From positions 1 through 46,362 of the forward strand of contig NZ_QLMG01000035.1 in NCBI RefSeq assembly GCF_003259905.1: a DNA stretch of 46,362 nt. Direction: 5' to 3'. The notes under the pieces were generated by a model. The model searched no databases, was not told the DNA's origin, and was given only the letters and a program-made list of their open reading frames with translations. The position numbers were made by a program, and so were the translations under genes. Position 1 is the first letter of the stretch; every line of letters begins with the position of its first letter. Origin of the DNA: Salipiger aestuarii. Lineage in GTDB: Bacteria > Pseudomonadota > Alphaproteobacteria > Rhodobacterales > Rhodobacteraceae. Shown here piece by piece: positions 23,090 through 32,801 of this stretch.

Positions 23090-24253
23090 TCAGATCAGAG
23101 TTAACACGGACTTGAAATGTTTGTCCCATGTCGGTGGAGAAAATCTTGCCACTGTCGAACCTTGGCCGCCTTGCCAGTCCCTGGCCAGGCGTGTCGTCTC
23201 GCGCACCCAAAGCGCGCGGTCGCTGACCGCTGCGTAGACCGGAACATCGTTCATGACCTCGCGCAGCACCGCCAGGTCGTTGGCCAGCACCGGCACCCCC
23301 AGCGCGGCCGCTTCCATCGGGGGCAGGCCGTAGCCCTCGGCAAGGCTGGGAAACAGCAGACCCGCGCTGCCGCGCATCAGCGCCGCAATGGCGCCGTCGG
23401 TCAGGTCTGGCCGTTCATGCACCCGGTCCACCCCGGCATCGAGACGGGAAAACACCTCGCGATTGCCCCAGCCCCGCGCGCCGCAGATCAGCAGATGCGC
23501 CCCGGTTTGCGCAAGGTCGCGCTGCCACAGTTCCAGCAGAAATGCATGGTTCTTGCGGGGTTCCACCGTGCCGAGCACGACGAAATACGGCGCATTCTGC
23601 CATGGCCCCGAAGGTGCGACCATCGGCGTCAGTGTGTCTACTCCCAGGTGCGCCACGGCGTTGGGCGGAGGCGCCGCGACATGGCGCACCAGATCCGCCT
23701 GCGTCTGCGCCGAGTTGCAGATCACGACGTCCGCCGCCTGCGCGGATTGGTCGAGAAACGTCCTGAACCGCTGGGTGATGCCCTCGCGGGTGAATTGGGG
23801 GAAATCAAGCGGGATGGTGTCGTGCAAAAGCAGCGCCACGCGCAGGTGGCGCATCGCGTCTGCGTCGAACCGGCTGTGACCGACGTTGATGTAGCAGCTT
23901 GCCTCGGGCAGCCGCCGCAGCATCCGGGTAAGCCCGGAGGGCAGACAGCGTGCCGCGGCGATGCGGCGCAGCGCGACCTCGGCCCCGGCGCGCTGCGCGT
24001 CGCGCCCACGCAGGCGTGACAGCAGGCCGGGGGCGGGAAAGGCGCCGCAATCCAGCAGCGTCTTCAGCGCGACACAGCCGCCGTGATCGAGCAGAAGGTA
24101 GCCCAGTTGCGTCCGGACCAGCCCCCAAAGTGTGCCCTCGGTCAGCAGCCGGGAAAGATAGGCGTATTCCACGCGGTCGATGCCGGTGAACGGGCGGCCG
24201 GCCCGCGACACCAGCCGCGTGAGGTCCAGCAGCCTAGCCGTTGTATTGCCCAT
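23090..24253 (-). CDS. Glycosyltransferase family 1 (GT4-type)
   Basis: The 387-residue protein has the GT-B fold. The acceptor half contains RVALLLHDTIPLDFPQF and VVICNSAQTQADLVRH. The donor half has YFVVLGTVEPRKNHAFLLEL and the nucleotide-sugar site LLFPSLAEGYGLPPMEAAALG, with the E-x7-E pattern of retaining GT4 enzymes. It starts 20 bases inside the end of galE, suggesting coupling. It probably adds one of the sugars made available by GalE and GalU. Confidence 0.9.
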   Translation of the reverse strand: MGNTTARLLDLTRLVSRAGRPFTGIDRVEYAYLSRLLTEGTLWGLVRTQLGYLLLDHGGCVALKTLLDCGAFPAPGLLSRLRGRDAQRAGAEVALRRIAAARCLPSGLTRMLRRLPEASCYINVGHSRFDADAMRHLRVALLLHDTIPLDFPQFTREGITQRFRTFLDQSAQAADVVICNSAQTQADLVRHVAAPPPNAVAHLGVDTLTPMVAPSGPWQNAPYFVVLGTVEPRKNHAFLLELWQRDLAQTGAHLLICGARGWGNREVFSRLDAGVDRVHERPDLTDGAIAALMRGSAGLLFPSLAEGYGLPPMEAAALGVPVLANDLAVLREVMNDVPVYAAVSDRALWVRETTRLARDWQGGQGSTVARFSPPTWDKHFKSVLTLI

Positions 24254-25217
24254 TCAGATGCCAGTGCCAGGCATCGGCGATCATCTGAGCCATGGTCGAG
24301 CGCGTCGGCTCCCAGCCCAGTTCCGCCGCGGCGCGGGTGGACCCCGATACCAGCTTGGTCGCATCGCCCGCACGGCGCGGGCCTTCGGAATGGGGGACCT
24401 CGCGGTTGGTCACCGTGCGCGATGCGTCGATCACCTCACGCACGGAAAAACCCATGCCGGTTCCCAGGTTGAACACCCGGCTGCCCTTGCCGTCGCGCAG
24501 CCATTTCAGCCCCAGCACATGCGCATCCACCAGATCGCAGACATGCACGTAATCGCGGATGCAGGTGCCATCGGCGGTGTCGTAATCGGTGCCGTGGATG
24601 GTCAGCGCGGGGCGTTTGCCGTCGATCGCCTCCAGCATGACCGGAATCAGATGCGTTTCGGGGCGGTGATGTTCGCCGATCTCGCCATCAGGATCGGCAC
24701 CAGCCACGTTGAAATAGCGAAAGATCACCGATTGCAGCCCGTAGGCCGCTTCGAAATCGCGCAGGATGTTTTCGACGGCGCGCTTGGAGGCGCCATAGGC
24801 GTTCAGCGGGTCCTGTGGGGTGGATTCGTCCAGCACGACGTTGTCGTGTTCGCCATACGTCGCGCAGGTCGACGAGAACACGAAGTTCAGGCAACCCGCC
24901 GCGCAGGCCGCTTCGATCAGGGTCAGCGAGCCTCCGACGTTGTTGCGCCAGTAGCGGCCCGGCTCGGACATTGCTTCGCCGACCTGGCTGAGTGCCGCGA
25001 AATGCATCACCGCAATCGGCTGGTATTGCGTGAAAACCGCATCCAGCCGCGCCCTGTCGGACAGATCGCCCCGTTCGAACGGGCCGAATTTTACCGCATC
25101 CTGCCAGCCGGTGACGAGGTTGTCATAGGTGACGGGCGTAAAGCCCGCCGCTTTGAGCGCCTTGCAGGCGTGCGAGCCGATATAGCCCGCACCGCCGGTA
25201 ACCAGTACATGGGTCAT
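24234..25217 (-). CDS. galE: UDP-glucose 4-epimerase
   Basis: The 327-residue protein is an extended short-chain dehydrogenase with the NAD motif GGAGYIG at 8-14, the substrate Ser/Thr segment FSSTCATYG, the catalytic YGASK, and RYFNVAGADPDG. It interconverts UDP-glucose and UDP-galactose, giving UDP-Gal for polymer synthesis. The length is typical. It begins six bases after the galU stop, forming a UDP-sugar supply pair. Confidence 0.95.
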   Translation of the reverse strand: MTHVLVTGGAGYIGSHACKALKAAGFTPVTYDNLVTGWQDAVKFGPFERGDLSDRARLDAVFTQYQPIAVMHFAALSQVGEAMSEPGRYWRNNVGGSLTLIEAACAAGCLNFVFSSTCATYGEHDNVVLDESTPQDPLNAYGASKRAVENILRDFEAAYGLQSVIFRYFNVAGADPDGEIGEHHRPETHLIPVMLEAIDGKRPALTIHGTDYDTADGTCIRDYVHVCDLVDAHVLGLKWLRDGKGSRVFNLGTGMGFSVREVIDASRTVTNREVPHSEGPRRAGDATKLVSGSTRAAAELGWEPTRSTMAQMIADAWHWHLNGQYNG

Positions 25218-25223
25218 GAAACG

Positions 25224-26120
25224 TTACTGCGCCGCCTTGCGCGCGGCAACGACCTCGTTGAGGTACGCCGCGAGATCGTCGCGCAGATCTTCGCGGTCGA
25301 GGCCGAAGGCAACGGTCGCCTGTAGAAAACCGGCCTTCGAGCCGCAGTCATACCGCTGACCGTTGAAACGGTAGCCATAGACTCCATCGGTCTCGGACCC
25401 GATCTGCCTTGCGATCGCATCGGTCAGCTGAATTTCGCCGCCCGCGCCGGTTTCCTTGTTTTCAAGGTTCCGAAGGATTTGCGGCGACAGGATATAGCGC
25501 CCGATCACCGCCAGATTCGACGGGGCGGTGCCCGGTTGCGGCTTTTCAACCATGCCCTTGACCGACACCAACGATCCCATGTCTTCCTGCACGTCCAGAA
25601 TGCCGTAGCTGCTGGCCTTGTCGGCGGGCACTTCCATGGCGGCGACCATGTTGCCGCCGGTTTCCTCGTAGCATTCGATCATCTGCTGAAGGCAGGGCTT
25701 GTCGGCGGCGATCACGTCATCGGGCAGGATCACGGCAAACGGTTCTTCGCCGACCAGACGACGGGCGCACCATACGGCGTGGCCAAGGCCAAGCGCCTTG
25801 TGCTGGCGGATATAGGCGATTTCGCCGGAATCCATGTTGGTGGACTGAAGCACTTCGAGCAGCTTGTCCTTGCCCTTGGCGATCAGATCGGCTTCCAGAT
25901 GTGGAGCGTGGTCAAAGTAGTCCTCAAGCGCGTTCTTGCCACGCGAGGTCACGAAGATGAATTCCTTGATCCCGGCGGCGCGCGCCTCGTCGATGGCGTA
26001 CTGGACCAGCGGGCGATCGACCAGCGTCATGATTTCCTTGGGGACGGATTTTGTCGCCGGAAGGAACCTGGTGCCGAGACCGGCGACCGGAAAGATTGCC
26101 TTGGTCACCTTGTTACGCAT
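25224..26120 (-). CDS. galU: UTP-glucose-1-phosphate uridylyltransferase
   Basis: The 298-residue enzyme joins UTP and glucose-1-phosphate to give UDP-glucose. Recognisable parts are the nucleotide loop AIFPVAGLGTRFLPATKSVP with KE after it, LGHAVWCARR, FAVILPDDV, and the sugar-binding GGEIQLTDAI. The start at ATG 26118-26120 has AAGGAG ten bases upstream, and a 135-base gap before it may contain a promoter separate from the glycosyltransferase upstream. The longer upstream extension of the frame is not used. Confidence 0.96.
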   Translation of the reverse strand: MRNKVTKAIFPVAGLGTRFLPATKSVPKEIMTLVDRPLVQYAIDEARAAGIKEFIFVTSRGKNALEDYFDHAPHLEADLIAKGKDKLLEVLQSTNMDSGEIAYIRQHKALGLGHAVWCARRLVGEEPFAVILPDDVIAADKPCLQQMIECYEETGGNMVAAMEVPADKASSYGILDVQEDMGSLVSVKGMVEKPQPGTAPSNLAVIGRYILSPQILRNLENKETGAGGEIQLTDAIARQIGSETDGVYGYRFNGQRYDCGSKAGFLQATVAFGLDREDLRDDLAAYLNEVVAARKAAQ

Positions 26121-26255
26121 AATGATCTGCTCCTTGAAATATTCCGAAAGCCCCGCTTTCAGGGGGATCGTTTCGGAGTTTTTCCTAGCACGTCTGTCCT
26201 GACGAGAAAACAGGGCAAATCGCGCCCGCATGGGCTGTGACGCCCGATCCGTGGG

Positions 26256-27518
26256 TTAATGCCCGCCTTCTGTGCCACATCCGCGAATTTCCGCCACTCT
26301 TGCAATTTCAAGACGCAGCCGGGTGCTGAATCGCAGGGAAAGACGGGCGGGTCCCTGACGGGTGCTGCGCCCCCAGAGACCTCCGATCTGTTCCCAGTAA
26401 CCGTCCGGGTGAAACCGCACCCGGTGCCGCAGGGCGGTGTGCGAAAAGCGAAAGACGCTGACGATATCGCCTTGTGCGGCCCGCTTCGCCGCCTCGCGCC
26501 GCATGGACCTGCGCGACCAGAGCCGCCCCGAAAGCACAGCCCTTGGCGCGCCGGGCCTGCCGGGAAAGGGTAGAAACGGGCTGTGCGCCGAAGGGATCGC
26601 GGGCAGCGGTGCCAGCGGGCGGCCCCGCCCGACGGCGTAGCCCCGGTCAAGCCCGCGCAACAGCCGCAGCACGTCGTCCGGCCCGATGGGGCCGCGCTGC
26701 ATGTGACGCAGCAGGCCCTGGCGTTGGGTGGAGCGAAACCGAAGCCAGGCGTCGTCGCGCGCGCAGGCGGGGCAGTGCCTGGCAAGAAAGCAGGCCATCG
26801 AGGCGCCGATCTCGGTCAGGTCGCGCGGCGAACGATCGGCGGCCCGGCGCGGGCTTTCGCCATAGCCGTGGTGGACCTCGGCCAGCGGCACCACGGCAAC
26901 GCGGCTTTTCCGCGCGGCATGGCGCAGGTCCAGATCGGTTTCATCCAGAAAAAAGCGAAACGCTGGATCAAACCCCCCCATTGCCGCCAGGACCGACCGG
27001 CGATGCGCCATGTTGGTGCCTTGCAGCTTGATGGAAAAGCCGTCGGGCGGGGGAGGGCAGACCGGGGCGGTGCCGGATATGTCGAACGGCTGGTCGTCGC
27101 CCCGGCCCGACACGATGCGCGCGCGCCACTGGTGGTCGATGCCGTTGCGCCCGCGCACATAGCCGCCCGCCGCCGCGATGGCCGGATCGCGAAAGGGCGC
27201 GACAAGATGGCAAAGCCAGGTGGGCGCGGGCACGGCATCGTCGTCGATAAAGGCGATAACCGCGCCCGCCGCCGCCGCGATGCCCAGGTTTCGCGCCGCG
27301 GATATGTTTGGCACATCGAACGCGATGCGCTTGATCCGGTCCGCATGGGGGGTGTCGTTCGTCACTTTGATCCCGGCGGGGCAGGCAACGACGATCACCT
27401 CGAAGAACGGATGATCCAGCTGCGCCACGCCCGCAAGGCACAGGCGCAGCGTTTCCGGCCGCCCCCGGCTGACGATCACGATGCTGGTGGCGATCGCGTC
27501 ATCGGGGGCGCGGCCCAT
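26256..27518 (-). CDS. Glycosyltransferase family 2
   Basis: The 420-residue protein has a GT-A domain in its first 230 residues: ATSIVIVSRGRPETLRLCL, NISAARNLGIAAAAGAVIAF, the metal-binding IDDDAVPAPTW, and a late acidic motif FFLDETDLDLRHAARK. Residues 250-420 are Arg/Pro-rich and unlike the catalytic domain; they may bind acceptor or membrane. It starts four bases after the cysQ stop, so the two are probably cotranscribed at the head of the locus. Confidence 0.85.
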   Translation of the reverse strand: MGRAPDDAIATSIVIVSRGRPETLRLCLAGVAQLDHPFFEVIVVACPAGIKVTNDTPHADRIKRIAFDVPNISAARNLGIAAAAGAVIAFIDDDAVPAPTWLCHLVAPFRDPAIAAAGGYVRGRNGIDHQWRARIVSGRGDDQPFDISGTAPVCPPPPDGFSIKLQGTNMAHRRSVLAAMGGFDPAFRFFLDETDLDLRHAARKSRVAVVPLAEVHHGYGESPRRAADRSPRDLTEIGASMACFLARHCPACARDDAWLRFRSTQRQGLLRHMQRGPIGPDDVLRLLRGLDRGYAVGRGRPLAPLPAIPSAHSPFLPFPGRPGAPRAVLSGRLWSRRSMRREAAKRAAQGDIVSVFRFSHTALRHRVRFHPDGYWEQIGGLWGRSTRQGPARLSLRFSTRLRLEIARVAEIRGCGTEGGH

Positions 27519-27522
27519 GCGG

Positions 27523-28320
27523 TCAGCCCTCTTTCAGCACCACGGTCGGGGCGTAGGCGATGAAGAACGGGTTGGCAAAGCCCGGCTTGCCATAGGCCAG
27601 CGGGCTGTGGTCGTCGAACCGCACCACCCGGCCGCCAGCGCCGTTCAGAACCGCGTGCCCGGCGGCGGTATCCCATTCCATCGTCCGGCCAAGGCGCGGA
27701 TAAAGATCCGCCTCTCCCGTCGCGACCAGGCAGAATTTCAGCGAGGACCCCGCGCTTGTGGAATCCGCGACGCTGTACTTGTTGATATAGGCATCGGTTG
27801 CCTCGTCGCGATGGGATTTCGACGCCACCACCATCAGCGCCGAGTTGTCGGCGTCCGACACCGCAAGCGGCACCGTCTCGCCGGGGGTCTCTTTGTCGAA
27901 GGGGCCTTTTTCCTCGACCGACTTGCCGACGCTGTCGGTGTAGAACATCCGTCCGCGCGCCGGGGCGTAAACCACGCCCCGCGTCGGCACGCCGTCTTCG
28001 ACCAGTGCGATGTTGACGGTGAAGTCCCCGCGCCGTTTGACGAATTCCTTGGTGCCATCCAGCGGGTCGACGATAAGAAAGGTCATTACCTGCTGTTCAT
28101 GGCTGTCGGATTGTTCTTCGGTCACCAGCGGCACGTCGGGAAAGATGTCGCGCAGGCCGGCCGAAATCAGCGCGTCCGCCGCTTCGTCCGCTTCGGTGAC
28201 GGGGCTGGCATCGGATTTCGTCTTTACCTCGAAATCGTCGCTTTGGTAAATTTCCATGATCTTGTCGCCCGCCTCCAGCGCGAGGCGTCGCATTTCCGTT
28301 GCCAGGGTCGCGTAGTTCAA
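27523..28320 (-). CDS. cysQ: 3'(2'),5'-bisphosphate nucleotidase CysQ
   Basis: The 265-residue member of the inositol monophosphatase superfamily has the metal motif D85-PLD88-GTKEF, EEQSDSH upstream, and WDTAAGHAVL near the C-terminus. The Lys-Glu-Phe after the DPLDGT motif is the CysQ mark. It hydrolyses PAP, the by-product of PAPS-dependent sulfotransferases, to AMP and phosphate. A sulfotransferase-like gene ends the same leftward gene group, which makes a functional link plausible. It diverges from the export permease across 146 bases. Confidence 0.93.
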   Translation of the reverse strand: MNYATLATEMRRLALEAGDKIMEIYQSDDFEVKTKSDASPVTEADEAADALISAGLRDIFPDVPLVTEEQSDSHEQQVMTFLIVDPLDGTKEFVKRRGDFTVNIALVEDGVPTRGVVYAPARGRMFYTDSVGKSVEEKGPFDKETPGETVPLAVSDADNSALMVVASKSHRDEATDAYINKYSVADSTSAGSSLKFCLVATGEADLYPRLGRTMEWDTAAGHAVLNGAGGRVVRFDDHSPLAYGKPGFANPFFIAYAPTVVLKEG

Positions 28321-28466
28321 GATCGGTCTCCTTTTCGGCGAAAGCCTGCGGATTTATTGCTTTGAAAGCCTCTGACCCTTATGCTGCCACAATGCGAGAT
28401 GGGCAAGAAGACCCGTCCACATGGGCAGTTCTCCCGCGCGCGGGACCCTATCGGAGCAGGCGCACG

Positions 28467-29297
28467 ATGTTCGAAACACGCAAACCGCGGTCGCGGCTGT
28501 CGTCAGCAGTTTATATCTGCGAGCTGATCTACCACAATTCGGTGCGCGCGGTGCGAAAAAGCCACGGCAATGCGTTCATGGCGCTGTTCATGAATATGCT
28601 TCAGACGATCATCTTCGTGCTGGCGTTCTATTTCATGTTCCAGATCCTGGGCATGCGCAGCACCGCGCTGCGCGGCGATTTCATGATCTACATCATGACC
28701 GGGGTGTTCCTTTACATGACCCATACCAAGACGCTGGGCGCGGTCGTCGGGTCCGAAGGCCCGGCCAGTCCGATGATGCAGCACGCGCCGATGAACACCG
28801 CCATCGCCATCGCATCCGCCATGCTGTCGACGCTGTACATTCAGGTGCTCAGCCTCGTGTTCATCCTGTTCATCTATGACGTGGCCTTCAACCCGTTCGT
28901 CATGCGCGAAATCCACGATCCAATCGGATGCCTCGGGATGGTCCTGCTGGCGTGGTTTTCCGGGGCCGCCATCGGCATGGTGTTCCTGGCGGCAAAGCCG
29001 TGGTTTCCGACGCCGGTGTCGATCCTGTCGACCATTTACCAGCGGGCGAACATGATCGCGTCGGGCAAGATGTTCGTGGCCAACACCCTGCCCAGCTACA
29101 TGCTGGTGATGTTCGACTGGAACCCGCTGTTCCACACCATCGACCAGTCGCGCGGCTATGCGTTCGTCGATTACAACCCGCGCAATTCCGACTGGGAATA
29201 TGCGCTGTACCTGTCGCTGGTGCTGCTGATGATCGGGCTTATGGCAGAGTTTTACACCCGCAAGCACGCCTCGGCGAGTTGGTCGGCGCGGCGTTAA
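28467..29297 (+). CDS. ABC-2-type polysaccharide export permease
   Basis: The 276-residue inner-membrane protein has about six transmembrane helices (TIIFVLAFYFMFQIL, FMIYIMTGVFLYM, TLYIQVLSLVFILFIYDVAF, PIGCLGMVLLAWFSGAAIGM, YALYLSLVLLMIGLMAEF) and the layout of KpsM/RfbA-like ABC-2 permeases. The start at ATG 28467 has GGAG upstream. The usual partner ATPase (KpsT-like) is not adjacent or elsewhere in the window, so it must come from outside. The last four bases overlap the convergent phosphatase gene. Confidence 0.85.
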   Translation: MFETRKPRSRLSSAVYICELIYHNSVRAVRKSHGNAFMALFMNMLQTIIFVLAFYFMFQILGMRSTALRGDFMIYIMTGVFLYMTHTKTLGAVVGSEGPASPMMQHAPMNTAIAIASAMLSTLYIQVLSLVFILFIYDVAFNPFVMREIHDPIGCLGMVLLAWFSGAAIGMVFLAAKPWFPTPVSILSTIYQRANMIASGKMFVANTLPSYMLVMFDWNPLFHTIDQSRGYAFVDYNPRNSDWEYALYLSLVLLMIGLMAEFYTRKHASASWSARR

Positions 29298-30205
29298 CCT
29301 TCGCCGCTGTCCTCGGTGTCGCCCGTCGCATGCGGGGCGGGCGTGTCCAGCAGGAACGAAAACGCGTCGCGCAGCCGGGTCCAGGTTGCCGCGTTGCCGG
29401 CGGCCAGCAGGTAGCCCCTGCTGGTGGCGGCGTTGTATTCAGACCCGTCCAGCATCGCCACATGACCGCCCGCGCAGGTCGCCAGAAGCGCACCGGCCGC
29501 ATGGTCCCAGGGTGTCAGCCTGGCATCCAGCACGAAATCCACATGGCCCTGCGCCAGCATCCGGCCCTGATGCGCCGAGCAGCGCAGCGATTGCACATGT
29601 TCAAAGCGGGGCATCAGCGCCGCCATCTCGGCCTGCTTGTCATCCGGCAGCATGAACAGGGGAATATAGCCGTAAAGCTCATCCAGCGCCCCCCCGGCAG
29701 AGGTGCGCAACACGCGGTTGATGCGCTTGGTCGGCACGGAGATTTCGGCGGGGCCGCCCAGCTCGCCCCAGATCACGTCATCCATGACCGGGTCGTAGAT
29801 CAGCCCGAACACCGGCTTGCCGAACCGCAGCACCGACAGGATCACCCCGAACGTCGCCAGCCCCTTGGCGAAATTCCACGTCCCGTCCACCGGGTCGATG
29901 GTAAAGGTCATCTCGGCGCCGGCGATCCTGTGCAGCACTTCGGCGTTTTCCGACACCGCCTCTTCGCCGACGATCAGCGCGTTGGGAAACATCCGCAGCA
30001 GGCCGCGCGCGATCATCTGTTCGGCGTTGCGGTCGGCTTCGGTCACCAGATCAAGGCGCGTTGTCTTTTGTGCGATGTCCTTCGCATCCAGCCTGCGGAA
30101 CCGTGGCATGATCTCGGTCCTGGCGGCCCGGCGTACCAGGTTGAGGATCGAGGTCTTTTGCGCGCGGCTCAGAACCGAGATCGGCATGGGAAGGGAATCG
30201 GTCAT
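29294..30205 (-). CDS. Inositol monophosphatase-family phosphatase
   Basis: The 303-residue protein carries the superfamily metal sites: VGEEAVSE, D104-PVD107-GTWNFAKG, and TPWDHAAGALL. Substrate cannot be decided: inositol-1-phosphate, histidinol phosphate (HisN type) or another sugar phosphate are all possible. The Trp-Asn-Phe after the DPVDGT motif fits inositol or histidinol phosphatases, unlike the CysQ-type protein nearby. The start at ATG 30203-30205 gives the normal length; the longer frame to 30331 lacks support. Its 3' end overlaps the convergent permease by four bases. Confidence 0.88.
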   Translation of the reverse strand: MTDSLPMPISVLSRAQKTSILNLVRRAARTEIMPRFRRLDAKDIAQKTTRLDLVTEADRNAEQMIARGLLRMFPNALIVGEEAVSENAEVLHRIAGAEMTFTIDPVDGTWNFAKGLATFGVILSVLRFGKPVFGLIYDPVMDDVIWGELGGPAEISVPTKRINRVLRTSAGGALDELYGYIPLFMLPDDKQAEMAALMPRFEHVQSLRCSAHQGRMLAQGHVDFVLDARLTPWDHAAGALLATCAGGHVAMLDGSEYNAATSRGYLLAAGNAATWTRLRDAFSFLLDTPAPHATGDTEDSGEG

Positions 30206-30275
30206 GTATCGCGTCCTGCGGCTGGGTCGGGGATGGCACAAGGGTTGCCAGCCCGTGCCCGGAGGTGCAAGGCGC

Positions 30276-32801
30276 CTATTCGCGCGCGCGCAGCACCGTG
30301 GCGGGGCGGGCGGCAAGCGGGCGCCAGGCAAAACCCAGCCCGGCGATCAGCGTGGCAAGGATACCGCCCAGAATGATGCCCAGGGCCGAAGACCACTGCA
30401 CCGCGAACCCGGTTTCCATGATGAACCGGCTGACGGCCCATCCGCCCAGAATTCCGGCGCCCAACGCCACAACCCCGGCAGAGGCCCCCAGCAACGCCGA
30501 GCGCAGCGCAAAGCTTTGCAGGATGCGGGCGCGGCTGGCGCCAAGGGTCTTGAGCACCGCCGCCTCGTAGGTCTGCGCGCTTGTCCCGGCGCTTGCCGCG
30601 CCGATCAGCACGAGAAAGCCGGTCAGAAGCGTCGCGGCGGCGCCCCAGCGGATCGCGGCGCCGATGCCTTCCAGCAACTCGGTCACGCGGTCGATGGCAT
30701 CGCGCACCCGGATGGCGGTGATGTTGGGGTATCGGGTCGCAAGATCGCGCAGGATCCGCGCCTCGGATTCCGGTTCGGCATAGACGGTGGAAATCCAGGT
30801 GTGCGGCGCGCCTTGTAGGGCGGTTGGGTTCAGCGTCATGACGAAGCCGATTCCGGCGGTGGAAAAATCCACGTCGCGAAAGCTGGTGACGGTCGCGGTG
30901 ATGTCGCGCCCCAGCACGTTGAAGGTGATCTCGTCGCCCAGGGTCAGGCCGATTTCCTCGGCCTCTTCGCGGGCAAAGCTGATCTGGGGCGGGCCATTGT
31001 AATCCCGTGGCCACCATTCGCCATCGGTGACAATGGTGCGGCTGTCAGGCTCTGCGGTGTAGGTGATGCCGCGATCACCGCGCACCACCCAGTGATCCCC
31101 GGCGACCTCTTGCGCGTTGACGCCGTTGATCCGCGTGATGACACCGCGCAGCATCGGCGCGGTGTCGATACGGCTGACCGCAGGGTCGTTTTCAAGCCGT
31201 TCGAGATAGCCGTCGATCTGATCGGGCTGGATGTCGACAAAGAAATACGACGGCGCGATTTCGGGCAGGTCGCGGTCGATGGCGGCCCGCAGATTGCCGT
31301 CGATCTGGCCGATGGCGGCAAGCACCGACAGCCCAAGACCCAGCGACAGCACCACGGACCCGGCCGTATCGCGCCGCCCGCCGATGGCGCCCAGCGCCCA
31401 GCGCAGCACCGGCTTGCCGCGCGCGACCGGCACCGCCCGCCGCGCCAGCGCACGAATGGCCGTCGCCGCGATGGACAGGATCACCAGCGCCCCAAGGATG
31501 CCCGCCGTTGTCCAGAGCGTGATCCGCGCATTGCCGGAAAACACCACCGCGACACCGACCAGAACCGTCAGAAGCACCGCCGTGGCGACGACAAACCGGG
31601 TCGCGGGCAGCGCGCGCGCGCTGTCCAGCGCATCGCGAAACAGCGTTGCGGCCCGAACCTCTTCGGTGCGGGCCAGCGGCCAGAGCGTGAACAGCAGCGC
31701 GGTGAGCACGCCGTAGATCGCCGCCTCGGCCAGTGGCCCCGGATACAGGGTAAAGATCACCGGGATCGGCAGCGCGCCGGCAATGAGCGGGGCAAACAGC
31801 AGCGGCACCGCCGCGCCAAGCAGCAGTCCGATGGCGATTCCAAGCAGGCTTAGCGCCCCGATCTGCAAAAAATAGGTCAGGAAAATCACCCGGCGACTGG
31901 CGCCCAGTGTGCGCAGCGTCGCAATGACCGTAGTCTTGCGCGCCAGATACGCCCGCACCGCCGCCGACACGCCGATGCCGCCGACGGCAAGCCCGGAAAG
32001 CCCCACCAGAACCAGGAAATTGGCCAACTGGTCCACGAAACGCGCAACGCCGGGGGCGCCGTCGGTGGCATCGCGCCAGCGGATGCCGGTGCCTTGGTAC
32101 CGCTCTTCGGCCTCATCGCGCAGGGCTGCCAGGTCGGTGCCAGGGGCGACGGTCATCCGATATTCGCTTTCGAACAGCGAGCCGGGCGCAAGCAGCCCAG
32201 AGCCGTCCAGGTCGCGGGTGCGCACCATCGTGCGTGGCCCCAGGCCGAACCCGTCCCCGGCGTCATCCGGTTCGGTGACGATGGTGGCTGACAGGGTGAA
32301 TTCCGCGGTCCCGAGCCTGAAGCTGTCGCCGGGCGCAAGCCCCAGGCGGTCAGCCAGTACGGGCGCCATCACCGCTCCGGGGTGTTCTCCGCCGTCGAGC
32401 GCCTGCGCCAGCGGCATCGCCGGGTCCAGGACCATTTTTCCCAGCAGCGGGTAGGCGTCATCGACCGATTTCACCTGGGTCAGCCCGCGTTCGGCGGTAT
32501 CCGCATCGCCAACCACGGCCATCGACCGGAAATCCGTGATCTCGGACAGGCCGGTCGATACGCTTTCCAGCCAGGCGCGCTCTTGATCCGAGGCGAAGCG
32601 ATAGGTGAATTCCGCCTGCGCATCGCCCCCCAACAAGATCGCGCCCTGATCGGACAGCCCCGCCTGAATGGCCGACCGCACCGAACCGACCCCCGCAATC
32701 GCTGCCACCCCAAGGGCAAGGCAGGCGAGGAAGATGCGGAACCCATGCAGGCCCCCGCGCAATTCGCGCCGGGCGAAACGGGCGGCGATGGCAAGGCTCA
32801 T
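30276..32801 (-). CDS. FtsX-family ABC transporter permease (YbbP-like)
   Basis: The 841-residue protein has two FtsX-like membrane units, with an N-terminal helix, three helices near 255-365, further helices near 400-440, and a last group near 705-830, plus large periplasmic domains between. This is the YbbP/MacB-like duplicated layout. It forms a transporter with the ATPase gene that overlaps it by four bases. In other bacteria the ybbA-ybbP pair stands next to the tesA esterase gene, and a TesA-like gene is indeed divergent from it here. The substrate is unknown; export or extraction of a lipophilic molecule is usually proposed. Confidence 0.9.
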   Translation of the reverse strand: MSLAIAARFARRELRGGLHGFRIFLACLALGVAAIAGVGSVRSAIQAGLSDQGAILLGGDAQAEFTYRFASDQERAWLESVSTGLSEITDFRSMAVVGDADTAERGLTQVKSVDDAYPLLGKMVLDPAMPLAQALDGGEHPGAVMAPVLADRLGLAPGDSFRLGTAEFTLSATIVTEPDDAGDGFGLGPRTMVRTRDLDGSGLLAPGSLFESEYRMTVAPGTDLAALRDEAEERYQGTGIRWRDATDGAPGVARFVDQLANFLVLVGLSGLAVGGIGVSAAVRAYLARKTTVIATLRTLGASRRVIFLTYFLQIGALSLLGIAIGLLLGAAVPLLFAPLIAGALPIPVIFTLYPGPLAEAAIYGVLTALLFTLWPLARTEEVRAATLFRDALDSARALPATRFVVATAVLLTVLVGVAVVFSGNARITLWTTAGILGALVILSIAATAIRALARRAVPVARGKPVLRWALGAIGGRRDTAGSVVLSLGLGLSVLAAIGQIDGNLRAAIDRDLPEIAPSYFFVDIQPDQIDGYLERLENDPAVSRIDTAPMLRGVITRINGVNAQEVAGDHWVVRGDRGITYTAEPDSRTIVTDGEWWPRDYNGPPQISFAREEAEEIGLTLGDEITFNVLGRDITATVTSFRDVDFSTAGIGFVMTLNPTALQGAPHTWISTVYAEPESEARILRDLATRYPNITAIRVRDAIDRVTELLEGIGAAIRWGAAATLLTGFLVLIGAASAGTSAQTYEAAVLKTLGASRARILQSFALRSALLGASAGVVALGAGILGGWAVSRFIMETGFAVQWSSALGIILGGILATLIAGLGFAWRPLAARPATVLRARE

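Noticed and set aside
28928-30376. 482-codon plus-strand frame
   Set aside because: Runs out of frame through the permease and then antisense to the phosphatase gene, with no homology.
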